Shown: piece after piece, positions 44,915 to 53,064 of the stretch
Numbering within the stretch: the stretch's first letter is position 1
Layout: each line of letters starts with the position of its first letter
Assembly (NCBI RefSeq): GCF_012912105.1
Contig: NZ_QMEA01000014.1
Location: 1-64,000 of the forward strand
DNA from: Brasilonema sp. UFV-L1
GTDB taxonomy: Bacteria; Cyanobacteriota; Cyanobacteriia; Cyanobacteriales; Nostocaceae
Reading direction: 5' to 3'
DNA length: 64,000 nucleotides
The notes under the pieces: model-generated
The model's database searches: none
What the model saw: only the letters and a program-made list of their open reading frames with translations
What the model was told of the DNA's origin: nothing
Program-made: the position numbers and the translations under genes

Positions 44915-45373
44915 TTACTCTAACCCCAACTGACGGCGAGCTTCAAAAAGACCGACTGCTACACTCACCGAAAGATTTAAGCTGCGAACATTTGATTCGG
45001 TCATGGGAATGTAGAGAGTAACCTCACAAGCTGATATCACCTCAAGTGGTAAGCCTGTGGTTTCACAACCGAACAGCAACCAATCATTCGATTGAAACTG
45101 AACATCTAAGTACTTACAACGACCTTTGACACTAAAACCTAACAGTCTTCCGCCACGTGCCTGATGTACAGACTTAAAGGCTTTTAGGGATTCGTGATAG
45201 TGCAGTTTAACGTAAGGCCAGTAATCTAAGCCAGCTCTTTTGAGGTAGCGATCGCTAATTTCAAATCCCAAAGGTCCTACCAAGTGTAATTCAGTGTCTG
45301 TGGCAGCACAAGTGCGAGCAATATTACCTGTATTTGGAGGTATGAGCGGATTCACTAAAACGACCTGTGGCAT
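44915..45373 (-). CDS. trmL: tRNA (cytidine/uridine-34) 2'-O-methyltransferase TrmL
   Basis: The 152-residue SPOUT-fold methyltransferase modifies the wobble base of certain leucine tRNAs. It starts at ATG 45373 (MPQVVLVNPLIPPNTGNIAR), preferred over a TTG six codons upstream. LLFGCETTGLP and NVRSLNLSVSVAVGLFEARRQ are the knot motifs that bind SAM. The protein is the usual length. No neighbour appears linked. Confidence 0.95.
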   Translation of the reverse strand: MPQVVLVNPLIPPNTGNIARTCAATDTELHLVGPLGFEISDRYLKRAGLDYWPYVKLHYHESLKAFKSVHQARGGRLLGFSVKGRCKYLDVQFQSNDWLLFGCETTGLPLEVISACEVTLYIPMTESNVRSLNLSVSVAVGLFEARRQLGLE

Positions 45374-45642
45374 TGGCGGAGAAATAAACAATATTGATGA
45401 AAAACAATTTCTGATATTTTATAAATCTACCTTAAGATATAATATTTATATAATTTTTATTAATGTTTTTCATCTCTGTCTATTGATTAGAAATTTTAAA
45501 CATTTATGAAACAAATCTCAGAATCTCTGAGAGATATCTGAGATACATTAAGATTTCTCAATTTATGTGTCGTTATTTTGAGTTAAACTGATGCTTAGCA
45601 CAAAATAGTATCGTCAGCGACGAAGAATTGATGAAGTTCTGA
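45374..45642. other. Intergenic between trmL and gshA
   Basis: AT-rich. Holds a small dyad TCTCAGA-ATC-TCTGAGA (45516-45532) followed by a further half TCTGAGA, possibly a terminator or protein site between the co-directional genes. Confidence 0.45.
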
Positions 45643-46779
45643 CTAAGCAACTAGAAGAGAACACAATTTGTCTTCTAGTTCCATTTCGCGTTCTATTGTT
45701 GTACGGATAGCTTGAGTGATAACGTGTTTTTCACTCAAGCCTAGTGCATGTAGTTGCAGCCATTGTTGAGCTTCGTTACCTTCACGCAGGATTTTTTGTA
45801 ATGGTGAAAGGAAACAAGCAAAGCCATGCTGTTTCGCGATCGCCCAAACGTCTTGATAAATTTCGGCAATCCAATCTCTGGCTAAAATGCTGCTACCATC
45901 TTGCCAATGGGTGAGTTGAGCATCAAGGCTAGAAGTTGCGGCTGCGGATTCGTTGGCGTAGCTTAAAAAGACAAGTTCGTCTGGCGAGAAGCTGCTTTGG
46001 GTTAATGGATCAAGATCGGGATTTTTGATAACTTGGATTAAACGCGCTTCTAATAAGGCTGTGATTGCTAGTAAAGCAATTGGATCTGTGATGAGATCGC
46101 AAATTCGTAGTTCAAGGCGATTTAAATCATAAGGGCGGCGATCGCCATTTGGTCGAACTGACACCCAAAGATGACGAACATTTTGCATCCCTCCAGCCAT
46201 CAGCTGGTTTTCCACCCATTCAATGTGGTGGGCGTGGCTTTCAAATAACGGTACTTGAGAAGGCGTTTGCGGAAACACACTCCAGCGTGTGGAATGGTAA
46301 CCTGTTGTTTTGCCATTGAGGAAGGGAGACGACGCACTTAAGGCAAGAAATAAAGGTGCTTCTTGCCTAATCACCCGACACGCCCGCATTAAGACTTCTG
46401 GATTGCTAATTCCTATATTGATGTGAATGCTGGCGGTCACGACTTTGGTACCATATGTTTGTTCAATGTAGTCGTGATAGGGGTTTGTTGGATCAGAGCG
46501 AAAAAAGCGATCGCCTCCACCTAAAGATAGAGTGCTTCCTGGAATGAGCGTGTAATCACCCAATTCCTTGATAAAGTTCCTGAGTTTGAGCCGGGGACGC
46601 AACAAGGCACATAAAAGCTGATCGTAATTTCGTGCTGGTGCTGTTATGTATTCTACATTTCGACTATCTGGCTCTCGGACAAATCCATCCAAAGATGCAA
46701 CAATCTTGTCGGAGAGTCCGACGATATCACCACTGGGCGTGCCAGTGTACATCTCAATTTCAAAGCCTTTCAATAGCAC
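45643..46779 (-). CDS. gshA: Glutamate-cysteine ligase, cyanobacterial type
   Basis: A 378-residue enzyme for the first step of glutathione synthesis. The start is GTG at 46779, with GAGGAG upstream, encoding MLLKGFEIEMYTGTPSGDIV, the mark of the cyanobacterial GshA group. PDSRNVEYITAP, PGSTLSLGGGDRF and SIHINIGISNPE are conserved ATP/substrate loops; RRPYDLNRLELRICDLITDP follows. It differs from the E. coli and plant types. No gshB is seen near it. Confidence 0.95.
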   Translation of the reverse strand: MLLKGFEIEMYTGTPSGDIVGLSDKIVASLDGFVREPDSRNVEYITAPARNYDQLLCALLRPRLKLRNFIKELGDYTLIPGSTLSLGGGDRFFRSDPTNPYHDYIEQTYGTKVVTASIHINIGISNPEVLMRACRVIRQEAPLFLALSASSPFLNGKTTGYHSTRWSVFPQTPSQVPLFESHAHHIEWVENQLMAGGMQNVRHLWVSVRPNGDRRPYDLNRLELRICDLITDPIALLAITALLEARLIQVIKNPDLDPLTQSSFSPDELVFLSYANESAAATSSLDAQLTHWQDGSSILARDWIAEIYQDVWAIAKQHGFACFLSPLQKILREGNEAQQWLQLHALGLSEKHVITQAIRTTIEREMELEDKLCSLLVA

Positions 46780-46945
46780 TGGTTTGTTCTCCTCGGCTCT
46801 CCCTACTTCTAGATTGTATCGAAGGCAACGAAATTCTGCTTATGACGTTAGGGTTAATTAACACTATCCTCAATTTAAGCCCCAAGATGGTGTGTACTTC
46901 CAACAGCACAGTTTAAGCTCAGACGTGTAAGGTTGTGGAAAAATT

Positions 46946-47167
46946 ATGTCTAGCAACGAAACGACTCCTAATCAAGCTGAAAAAACAAATCCACAAAGTG
47001 AGGAATCACAATTAAGTCCCGAAATGCGTGACTTAATTAAACATCCTCCAAAAATGGATGATGTCATGCTGAATCTGTCGCCAGAAGAACGTCGGGGGAA
47101 TCCAGCTGTAGTACCAGAAATGCTAGATGAACCAAGCGATGAAATCATTGGCTTTACTAAAGAGTAG
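46946..47167 (+). CDS. Small acidic conserved hypothetical protein
   Basis: The 73-residue protein (PEMRDLIKHPPKMDDVMLNL, then SPEERRGNPAVVPEMLDEPS) is polar, with no membrane segment and no metal motif. The well-structured sequence and its position 49 bases ahead of the deacylase gene on the same strand suggest a real gene. I do not know its function. Confidence 0.65.
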   Translation: MSSNETTPNQAEKTNPQSEESQLSPEMRDLIKHPPKMDDVMLNLSPEERRGNPAVVPEMLDEPSDEIIGFTKE

Positions 47168-47215
47168 TCAGTATACAATTTCAATTAGTATCTCACTGCT
47201 GACTTCAGTTGCTCT

Positions 47216-48133
47216 ATGTTGCCAGTCATCTATTCCGATGAGTTTCTGGATCACAAGACTGGATCTTTCCATCCAGAAAAACCAGAACGTTTGACGGCGA
47301 TCGCCACCGCCTTGAAAGACGCTGCATTTGCACAACACATTGAATGGCGCTTACCCACTCCACCCCAAAAGCGTTCTGTCATTTCTGTGTTGGAACAAGC
47401 ACACACCCGGCGTTACATCAAAAAAGTTCAAGAAATAGCTCTTTCTGGCGGCGGTTATTTGGATGGAGATACGCCTGTTTCTGCGCGCAGTTATGATGTT
47501 GCTTTGTTAGCGGTGAGTGCTTGGTTGGATGGAGTTGATGCTGTACTGGAAACTGGTAAACCAGCTTTTGTCTTAGCGCGTCCACCAGGACATCATGCTG
47601 AAAGTGATACGGGGATGGGGTTTTGCTTGTTTTCCAATGCGGCGATCGCTGCTCTTTATGCTCTACAACAACCAGCAATTAACCGTGTCGCCATCCTTGA
47701 CTGGGATGTACATCACGGTAATGGTACGCAGGAAATAGTAGAAAAGTATTCACAAATTGCTTACTGTTCTCTGCATCAGTACCCGTGTTACCCAGGAACT
47801 GGACATCATACAGAGCATGGTTTTCATCAAAATGTGTTGAATTTGCCTTTTCCTCCTGGCAGTGATATCGAAATATACCAACCTATTTTTCAAAACAAGG
47901 TTTTGCCTTTTTTATCCAGTTTTCAGCCGGATTTACTGATTGTGAGTGCAGGTTACGACGCCAACGCTGATGATCCGTTGGCTAGTATCAATTTGCAACC
48001 GCAAGATTATGGTTTATTCACAGATTATTGTCTGGGAATAACTCGTAAAATTCTGTTTGGCTTGGAAGGCGGTTACGATTTTGATACACTCTCCAAGTCG
48101 GTTGTTGCAACAATTGAGCGCTGTGTCGCATGA
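47216..48133 (+). CDS. Histone deacetylase-family amidohydrolase/deacylase
   Basis: The 305-residue zinc enzyme belongs to the HDAC/AcuC/acetylpolyamine amidohydrolase superfamily. RPPGHHAESDTGMGFCLFSN holds the catalytic histidine pair, LDWDVHHGNGTQE the zinc ligands Asp and His, and SAGYDANADDPLA the third ligand. ATG at 47216 gives the usual short form. It likely removes acyl groups from small molecules or lysines. The small gene upstream may be co-transcribed. Confidence 0.94.
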   Translation: MLPVIYSDEFLDHKTGSFHPEKPERLTAIATALKDAAFAQHIEWRLPTPPQKRSVISVLEQAHTRRYIKKVQEIALSGGGYLDGDTPVSARSYDVALLAVSAWLDGVDAVLETGKPAFVLARPPGHHAESDTGMGFCLFSNAAIAALYALQQPAINRVAILDWDVHHGNGTQEIVEKYSQIAYCSLHQYPCYPGTGHHTEHGFHQNVLNLPFPPGSDIEIYQPIFQNKVLPFLSSFQPDLLIVSAGYDANADDPLASINLQPQDYGLFTDYCLGITRKILFGLEGGYDFDTLSKSVVATIERCVA

Positions 48134-48618
48134 GAAGTCAGTAGACTTGTTCGCAGTGCAAAATTGTAGAAAAAATCTCATGATAAACTTAATTAATAAT
48201 CAAGAGTTATAAGTAAGTCGGCACAAATAAACCGAAGCATGTAACAGAATGTAAAGTACGCCAAATCCTTGTGATTGCTACCCTGCGGGAAGCCCCCTCC
48301 GGGGTCTACGTTTCACTCCGTTCCACTCGCTGCGGACATACCTTGAAATTTTTACGCCGACTTACTTATCATGTCCGCTTAAATGCTTGTCCGCAGCGTT
48401 AGCGTAGCGTGCCCGGAGGGCATACGTAGCGATAGCGGAGTGAAGCAATCCCAGACTCTCGCGATTGCTACCCTGCGGGAAGCCCCCTCCGGGGTCTACG
48501 TTTCACTCCGTTCCACTCGCTGCGGACATATCACAAGTAATTTGCCGGACATGGTATTAAACCAATAACCAAACAGATCAATCGCTCTAAAATTTATAAG
48601 TTTGTCCGAAACCAGACA
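48134..48618. other. Gene-poor repeat region before the RHH-CHAT operon
   Basis: 485 bases with no gene; a 61-codon frame inside is made of repeat. The content is two copies of a 68-bp direct repeat and related modules. Confidence 0.7.
48273..48530. repeat. Exact 68-bp direct repeat (two copies, 190 bp apart)
   Basis: 48273-48340 and 48463-48530 are identical over 68 bases, from GATTGCTACCCTGCGGGAAG to CACTCGCTGCGGACATA. Between them lies TGTCCGCAGCGTTAGCG, whose TGTCCGCAGC is inverted relative to the repeat ends (GCTGCGGACA). They flank the upstream side of the RHH-CHAT genes. Confidence 0.93.
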
Positions 48619-48660
48619 TTGTACATTTGTAGATTTGTTTGGATACAATTTTTTCTACAA
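48619..48660 (+). promoter_or_regulatory. Dyad TTGTAGA-N20-TCTACAA around a putative -10
   Basis: TTGTAGA (48627-48633) and TCTACAA (48654-48660) are exact inverted halves. Between them is TACAAT (48644-48649), a good -10, with TTGTAC (48619-48624) a possible -35 at 19 bases. It ends 21 bases before the RHH start and may be its autoregulatory operator. Confidence 0.5.
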
Positions 48661-48681
48661 GCTTTAAACTCTGTAAAACTG

Positions 48682-48831
48682 ATGCACATTAGTATCGCTG
48701 ACGATATCAAGAAACGCTTTCACGCAGCCTGTGCTATCCGTGGGCTGAAGATGAGCCAAGTGATAACTGAACTAGTTGAACAGTGGTTAAAAACAAACGA
48801 AGTTACTTCATCGAGTGATCCCAAAGCCTGA
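48682..48831 (+). CDS. Ribbon-helix-helix (CopG/ParG-like) small regulator
   Basis: The 49-residue protein from ATG 48682 (MHISIADDIKKRFHAACAIR) has the RHH layout: a short beta strand, helix 1 (DDIKKRFHAACAIRG), and helix 2 (KMSQVITELVEQWLK). It probably binds DNA as a dimer. The stop TGA overlaps the start of the CHAT-TPR gene (TGATGA), so translation is coupled. By analogy with other systems it would act as antitoxin-like or autorepressor of its partner; this is inference. Longer upstream frame to 48619 is unlike RHH proteins. Confidence 0.8.
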   Translation: MHISIADDIKKRFHAACAIRGLKMSQVITELVEQWLKTNEVTSSSDPKA

Positions 48832-51800
48832 TGAAGAAGATTTTAATTTTATCAGCCAATCCTATAAATACAAATAACTTGCGCTTGGATGAAGAAGTAC
48901 GAGAAATTCAAGCAGCGTGGGAACGCGCCCTCAATAGAGAAAATTTTGAATTGATTAATAAAGGTGCAGTTCGTATTGATGAGTTGCGTCGTACATTGTT
49001 AGATCATAAACCACAAATAGTACATTTTTCCGGTCACGGTACTGGGACAAATGGCTTAGTTCTGGAAAATAACTCAGGTGAGGCGCAAATAGTAAGTACG
49101 CAATCACTCTCACGTTTTTTTGAGTTATCAAAAGAGCAAGTAGAGTGTGTTTTACTAAACGCTTGCTATTCCGAGACTCAAGCTGAAGCAATTTTTCAAC
49201 ATATTGATTGTGTCATTGGTATGGGACAATCTATTCCAGACAATTCTGCTATCCTTTTTTCCAAAGGATTTTATGATGCTATTTTTGGTGGCAGAAACTA
49301 CGCAGATGCTTTTAAATTTGGTTGTAATAATATAGATTTAAATAATCTTTCGGAATTTAATACTCCCACAATAAAAATTAGACATAGAGATTTTAGTCCG
49401 GAAGACTCAATCACAACTCAACCATATACACCGTTGTTCTTTATTGGCACGGTAGTATTTGGTTTGATAATTAGTTTACTAGGACTTTTCCGGTTAGTAC
49501 TTAACGATTATGGATTAATAACTCGTATTTTACTAGGTTTTGGTCTCATTATTTTTTGGCTCTGTTGTGCATACATCTACTATCCCTCAAGTCGAATTGC
49601 TGGTTTTAATATCAATTTCTTTAGACGATTCAAACAATACAAAAAATTACGGCGTTTGGCTCTAGCAGGGATGGTGATTATACCTCTTTGGGGTATAACT
49701 GGATTTTATATATTGGAACTCCCAACCAAAGACATTATTGTTCTTCTCGCTGATTTTGAAACTTCTGCTGAGCAAAAAAACTATCGTGTGACTCAAAATA
49801 TCTTTAATAAGCTAAATGATGCCTTTCAACAATATCCTGATGTCAAACTACAACGTTTAAACAAAATAATTACTAACCGTCAAGATGCCGTTAGTGAAGG
49901 AGAAAGTCAGAAAGCTAGTATTGTCATCTGGGGTAATTATGGCGTAACAAGTACAAATACACAGTTGAGTCCACATTTTGAAGTATTGCAAACCTTAGAA
50001 TACTTACCTGAAATAGGTTCGTTAGAACAGACGGCTAGCATCTCTGAATTAAATAGTTTTCAATTGCAATTACGTCTTTCAAAACAGATGAGTTATTTGA
50101 CTCATTTTACTGTGGGATTAATTCGTTACAGAGTTAGTGATTGGGAAAAAGCTATAACCAATTTTAGCGAAGCTTTGGAACAGGGGGATGATTCAAACAA
50201 AGCGTTAAACCAGAAAATAATCTACTTTTACCGAGGAACTTCTTACTTCTCTAAAAAAGACTATGACCGCGCTATAGCTGATTTTAACCAAGCTATTAAA
50301 CTTGACCAAAACGATGCCTACGCTTACAACAACAGAGGAACTTCTTACTTCTCTAAAAAAGACTATGACCGCGCTATAGCTGATTTTAACCAAGCTATTA
50401 AACTTGACCCGAACGATGCCCTAGCTTACAAAAATCGAGGAAATTTTTACGACGAAAAAAAAGACTATGACCGCGCTGTAGCTGATTATAACCAAGCTAT
50501 TAAACTTAACCCAAATGATGCCCCAGCTTACAACAACCGAGGAGTTTCTTACGCTAATAAAAAAGACGATGAACGCGCTATCGGTGATTATAACCAAGCT
50601 ATTAAACTTGACCCGAACGATGCCAAAGCTTACTACAACCGAGGAGTTTCTTACGCCAATAAAAAAGACTATGACCGCGCTATAGCTGATTATAACCAAG
50701 CTATTAAACTTAACTCGAACTATGCCGCAGCTTACAACAACCGAGGACTTTCTTACGACAATAAAAAAGACTATGACCGCGCGATAGCTGATTTGAATCA
50801 AGCTATTAAACTTAACCCGAACTATGCCGCAGCTTACAACAACCGAGGACTTTCTTATGCTAATAAAAAAGACTATGGCCGCGCTATAGCTGATTATAAC
50901 CAAGCTATTAAACTTGACCAGAACTATGCCTCAGCTTACTACAACCGAGGACTTTCTTACGACAATAAAAAAGACTATGACCGCGCGATAGCTGATTTGA
51001 ATCAAGCTATTAAACTTAACCCGAACGATGCCACAGCTTACTACAATCGAGGACTTTCTTACGCCAATAAAAAAGATTATGACCACGCGATAGCTGATTT
51101 TAACCAAGCTATTAAACTTGACCCAAACGATGCCCTAGCTTACAACAACCGAGGACTTTCTTACAACAATAAAAAAGACTATGACCGCGCGATAGCTGAT
51201 TATACCCAAGCTATTAAACTTGACCAGAACTATGCCTCAGCTTACTACAACCGAGGACTTTCTTACGACAATAAAAAAGACTATGACCGCGCGATAGCTG
51301 ATTTGAATCAAGCTATTAAACTTAACCCGAACGATGCCACAGCTTACTACAATCGAGGACTTTCTTACGCCAATAAAAAAGATTATGACCACGCGATAGC
51401 TGATTTTAACCAAGCTATTAAACTTGACCCAAACGATGCCACAGCTTACTACAACCGAGGACTTTCTTACGCCTATAAAAAAGACGATGACCACGCGATA
51501 GCTGATTATACCCAAGCTATTAAACTTGACCCGAACTATGCCGCAGCTTACAACAACCGAGGATATTCTTATTTGTATAAAAAAGACTATGACCGTGCGA
51601 TAGCTGATTTTAACCAAGCTATTAAACTTGACCCGAAGGATGCCGCAGCTTATGATAGCCGATGTGAGCTATACCGTATTAAGAAAGACTATGATCGTGC
51701 TATAGCCAATTGTAAGCAAGCTATAATACTTGACCCAAACTATGCCGCAGCTTACAACAACCGAGGGTTAGTTTATAAGAATAAGGGCAATAAAGATAAA

Positions 51801-51896
51801 GCTATACAAGACTTCCAAAAAATCTTGCAATTAAATAATGATGTTGAATTGAACGAAAAAGCAAAACAAGAACTTAAAGAACTAAGCACAAAATAA
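48831..51896 (+). CDS. CHAT-domain protein with three TM helices and about 15 TPRs
   Basis: The 1021-residue protein has four parts. Residues 1-180 are a caspase-like CHAT protease: KILILSANPINTNNLRLDEE, IVHFSGHG with His69, and LLNACYSE with Cys112. Residues about 200-305 hold three membrane helices (LFFIGTVVFGLIISLLGLF; ILLGFGLIIFWLCCAYIYY; LAGMVIIPLWGITGFYI). A domain of about 150 residues (DIIVLLADFETSAEQ, IVIWGNYG) precedes about 15 TPRs (AYNNRGLSYDNKKDYDRAIA). The catalytic pair is intact. Membrane-tethered protease with TPR sensor is a plausible defence or cell-death layout; target unknown. Confidence 0.85.
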   Translation: MKKILILSANPINTNNLRLDEEVREIQAAWERALNRENFELINKGAVRIDELRRTLLDHKPQIVHFSGHGTGTNGLVLENNSGEAQIVSTQSLSRFFELSKEQVECVLLNACYSETQAEAIFQHIDCVIGMGQSIPDNSAILFSKGFYDAIFGGRNYADAFKFGCNNIDLNNLSEFNTPTIKIRHRDFSPEDSITTQPYTPLFFIGTVVFGLIISLLGLFRLVLNDYGLITRILLGFGLIIFWLCCAYIYYPSSRIAGFNINFFRRFKQYKKLRRLALAGMVIIPLWGITGFYILELPTKDIIVLLADFETSAEQKNYRVTQNIFNKLNDAFQQYPDVKLQRLNKIITNRQDAVSEGESQKASIVIWGNYGVTSTNTQLSPHFEVLQTLEYLPEIGSLEQTASISELNSFQLQLRLSKQMSYLTHFTVGLIRYRVSDWEKAITNFSEALEQGDDSNKALNQKIIYFYRGTSYFSKKDYDRAIADFNQAIKLDQNDAYAYNNRGTSYFSKKDYDRAIADFNQAIKLDPNDALAYKNRGNFYDEKKDYDRAVADYNQAIKLNPNDAPAYNNRGVSYANKKDDERAIGDYNQAIKLDPNDAKAYYNRGVSYANKKDYDRAIADYNQAIKLNSNYAAAYNNRGLSYDNKKDYDRAIADLNQAIKLNPNYAAAYNNRGLSYANKKDYGRAIADYNQAIKLDQNYASAYYNRGLSYDNKKDYDRAIADLNQAIKLNPNDATAYYNRGLSYANKKDYDHAIADFNQAIKLDPNDALAYNNRGLSYNNKKDYDRAIADYTQAIKLDQNYASAYYNRGLSYDNKKDYDRAIADLNQAIKLNPNDATAYYNRGLSYANKKDYDHAIADFNQAIKLDPNDATAYYNRGLSYAYKKDDDHAIADYTQAIKLDPNYAAAYNNRGYSYLYKKDYDRAIADFNQAIKLDPKDAAAYDSRCELYRIKKDYDRAIANCKQAIILDPNYAAAYNNRGLVYKNKGNKDKAIQDFQKILQLNNDVELNEKAKQELKELSTK
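50230..51790 (+). repeat. 102-bp tandem TPR repeats with an exact 235-bp duplication
   Basis: About fifteen 102-bp units. Bases 50900-51134 recur exactly at 51206-51440, a shift of 306 bp or three units, showing a recent three-unit duplication. Long minus-strand frames over this region are by-products of the repeat. Confidence 0.92.
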
Positions 51897-51910
51897 TAAC
51901 AATAGATAAG

Positions 51911-52076
51911 GTAGGTTGGGGAACCAGCGCGAATGACGGCTTTCCCGACCTAGGCAAGTCTGGCGTTTAAGCGTAGCACAACCCAACAACAAACGTTTTG
52001 TGTTGGGTTTCCTGGCGTCAAACGCCACGCGCCTCAAGCCGGGGAACCCGTCCACGGCGGTGGCTCCCCAACCTAC
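51911..52076. repeat. Palindromic MITE-like element, 166 bp
   Basis: The ends GTAGGTTGGGGAACC and GGCTCCCCAACCTAC are inverted repeats (14 of 15). Inside is a second hairpin, CACAACCCAACA with TGTTGGGTT around ACAAACGTTT. The 'GTTGGGTT' palindromes are common in Nostocales genomes. It follows the CHAT gene and may double as its terminator. Confidence 0.8.
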
Positions 52077-52128
52077 TAGTGTTCCTGCGGATAACGTATA
52101 ATTAATTTCTGGAAATGTCTAATGTGTC

Positions 52129-53001
52129 TTAGCGCGAAATCGCCAAAATCTGGGAAATCATCCGGTTGGCTTGCGATAAATAACCACCTCCAAATAAATT
52201 GAAATGGTTCAAGATGTGATACAGGTTGTAGAGAGTTTTTCTTTGCTCATATCCTTCGTCTAAGCGCCAAACTTCGTTATAACCCCGATAAAACGCAGGT
52301 GAGAAACCACCGAATAATTCTGTCATGGCGATATCAACTTCGCGATCGCCATAATAAGTCGCTGGATCGAAAATCACTGGTTCTCCTGAAACAGTACACC
52401 CAGCATTTCCTCCCCACAAGTCACCATGTACCAAAGAAGGCTGGGGTTTGTGAGTGGCGAAGAGTTCTGGTATCGCCTCTAGTAACTTTTTCTCTTGGGG
52501 AAAATCACCTCGCCTGCGTCTTCCCAACTGGAATTGATAACCAAGTCGATGTTTAGCATAAAACTCTGCCCAATCTGCTGTCCAAGTATTCACTTGAGGG
52601 GTGGAACCGATGGTATTGTTTATGTTCGACCCAAAACCTTGGTTGCTAGTAGCTTTATGCATCGCTGCTAACTTGCGCCCCATGTCTTCCCAAGATTTGG
52701 TATTACTTGAACCCATCTCTAACCATTCCAAAACTAGATAGCTAGAATCAGCGGCGGTACCCCAGCAAATCGGTTTAGGAACACGGATAGTAGCTGTTTG
52801 GTACATTTGCTGTAAACCTAGCGCCTCAGCCTCAAACATTGCGATTTGTGACGCTTGATTGAACTTGACAAAATAGGTACGCTGAGCATCACAGACACTG
52901 TAACCTTGATTTATACATCCACCACCAACAGAACGCCGTTGTGACGATTGAAATTTTTCGCCAGTGACTTGGGTAATATTGGCATCAATTTCAGTCCACA
53001 T
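52129..53001 (-). CDS. Fructosamine kinase family protein
   Basis: The 290-residue protein (start ATG 53001, MWTEIDANIT) belongs to the fructosamine-3-kinase/ketoamine kinase family, which phosphorylates glycated lysines so that they fall off. GGCINQGYSV forms the nucleotide loop, YFVKFNQ has the ATP-binding lysine, SLVHGDLWGGN the catalytic loop, and IFDPATYYGDREVD the metal-binding DxG-like segment. FN3K-like enzymes in bacteria repair proteins or ribosomes. It is separate from the neighbours. Confidence 0.93.
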   Translation of the reverse strand: MWTEIDANITQVTGEKFQSSQRRSVGGGCINQGYSVCDAQRTYFVKFNQASQIAMFEAEALGLQQMYQTATIRVPKPICWGTAADSSYLVLEWLEMGSSNTKSWEDMGRKLAAMHKATSNQGFGSNINNTIGSTPQVNTWTADWAEFYAKHRLGYQFQLGRRRRGDFPQEKKLLEAIPELFATHKPQPSLVHGDLWGGNAGCTVSGEPVIFDPATYYGDREVDIAMTELFGGFSPAFYRGYNEVWRLDEGYEQRKTLYNLYHILNHFNLFGGGYLSQANRMISQILAISR

Positions 53002-53064
53002 CATACAAATAGCAAATAGGGAGATGAGCAGGATGAGCGGGATAGCTTTGTGATCGTCGTTCGT

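Noticed and set aside
48383-48568. 61-codon plus-strand frame
   Set aside because: Made wholly of interspersed repeat modules; no sign of a protein family.
50421-51617. Two long minus-strand frames opposite the TPR array
   Set aside because: They repeat VVVSCGIVRVKFNSLV with the 34-codon period of the sense gene and have no start signal.
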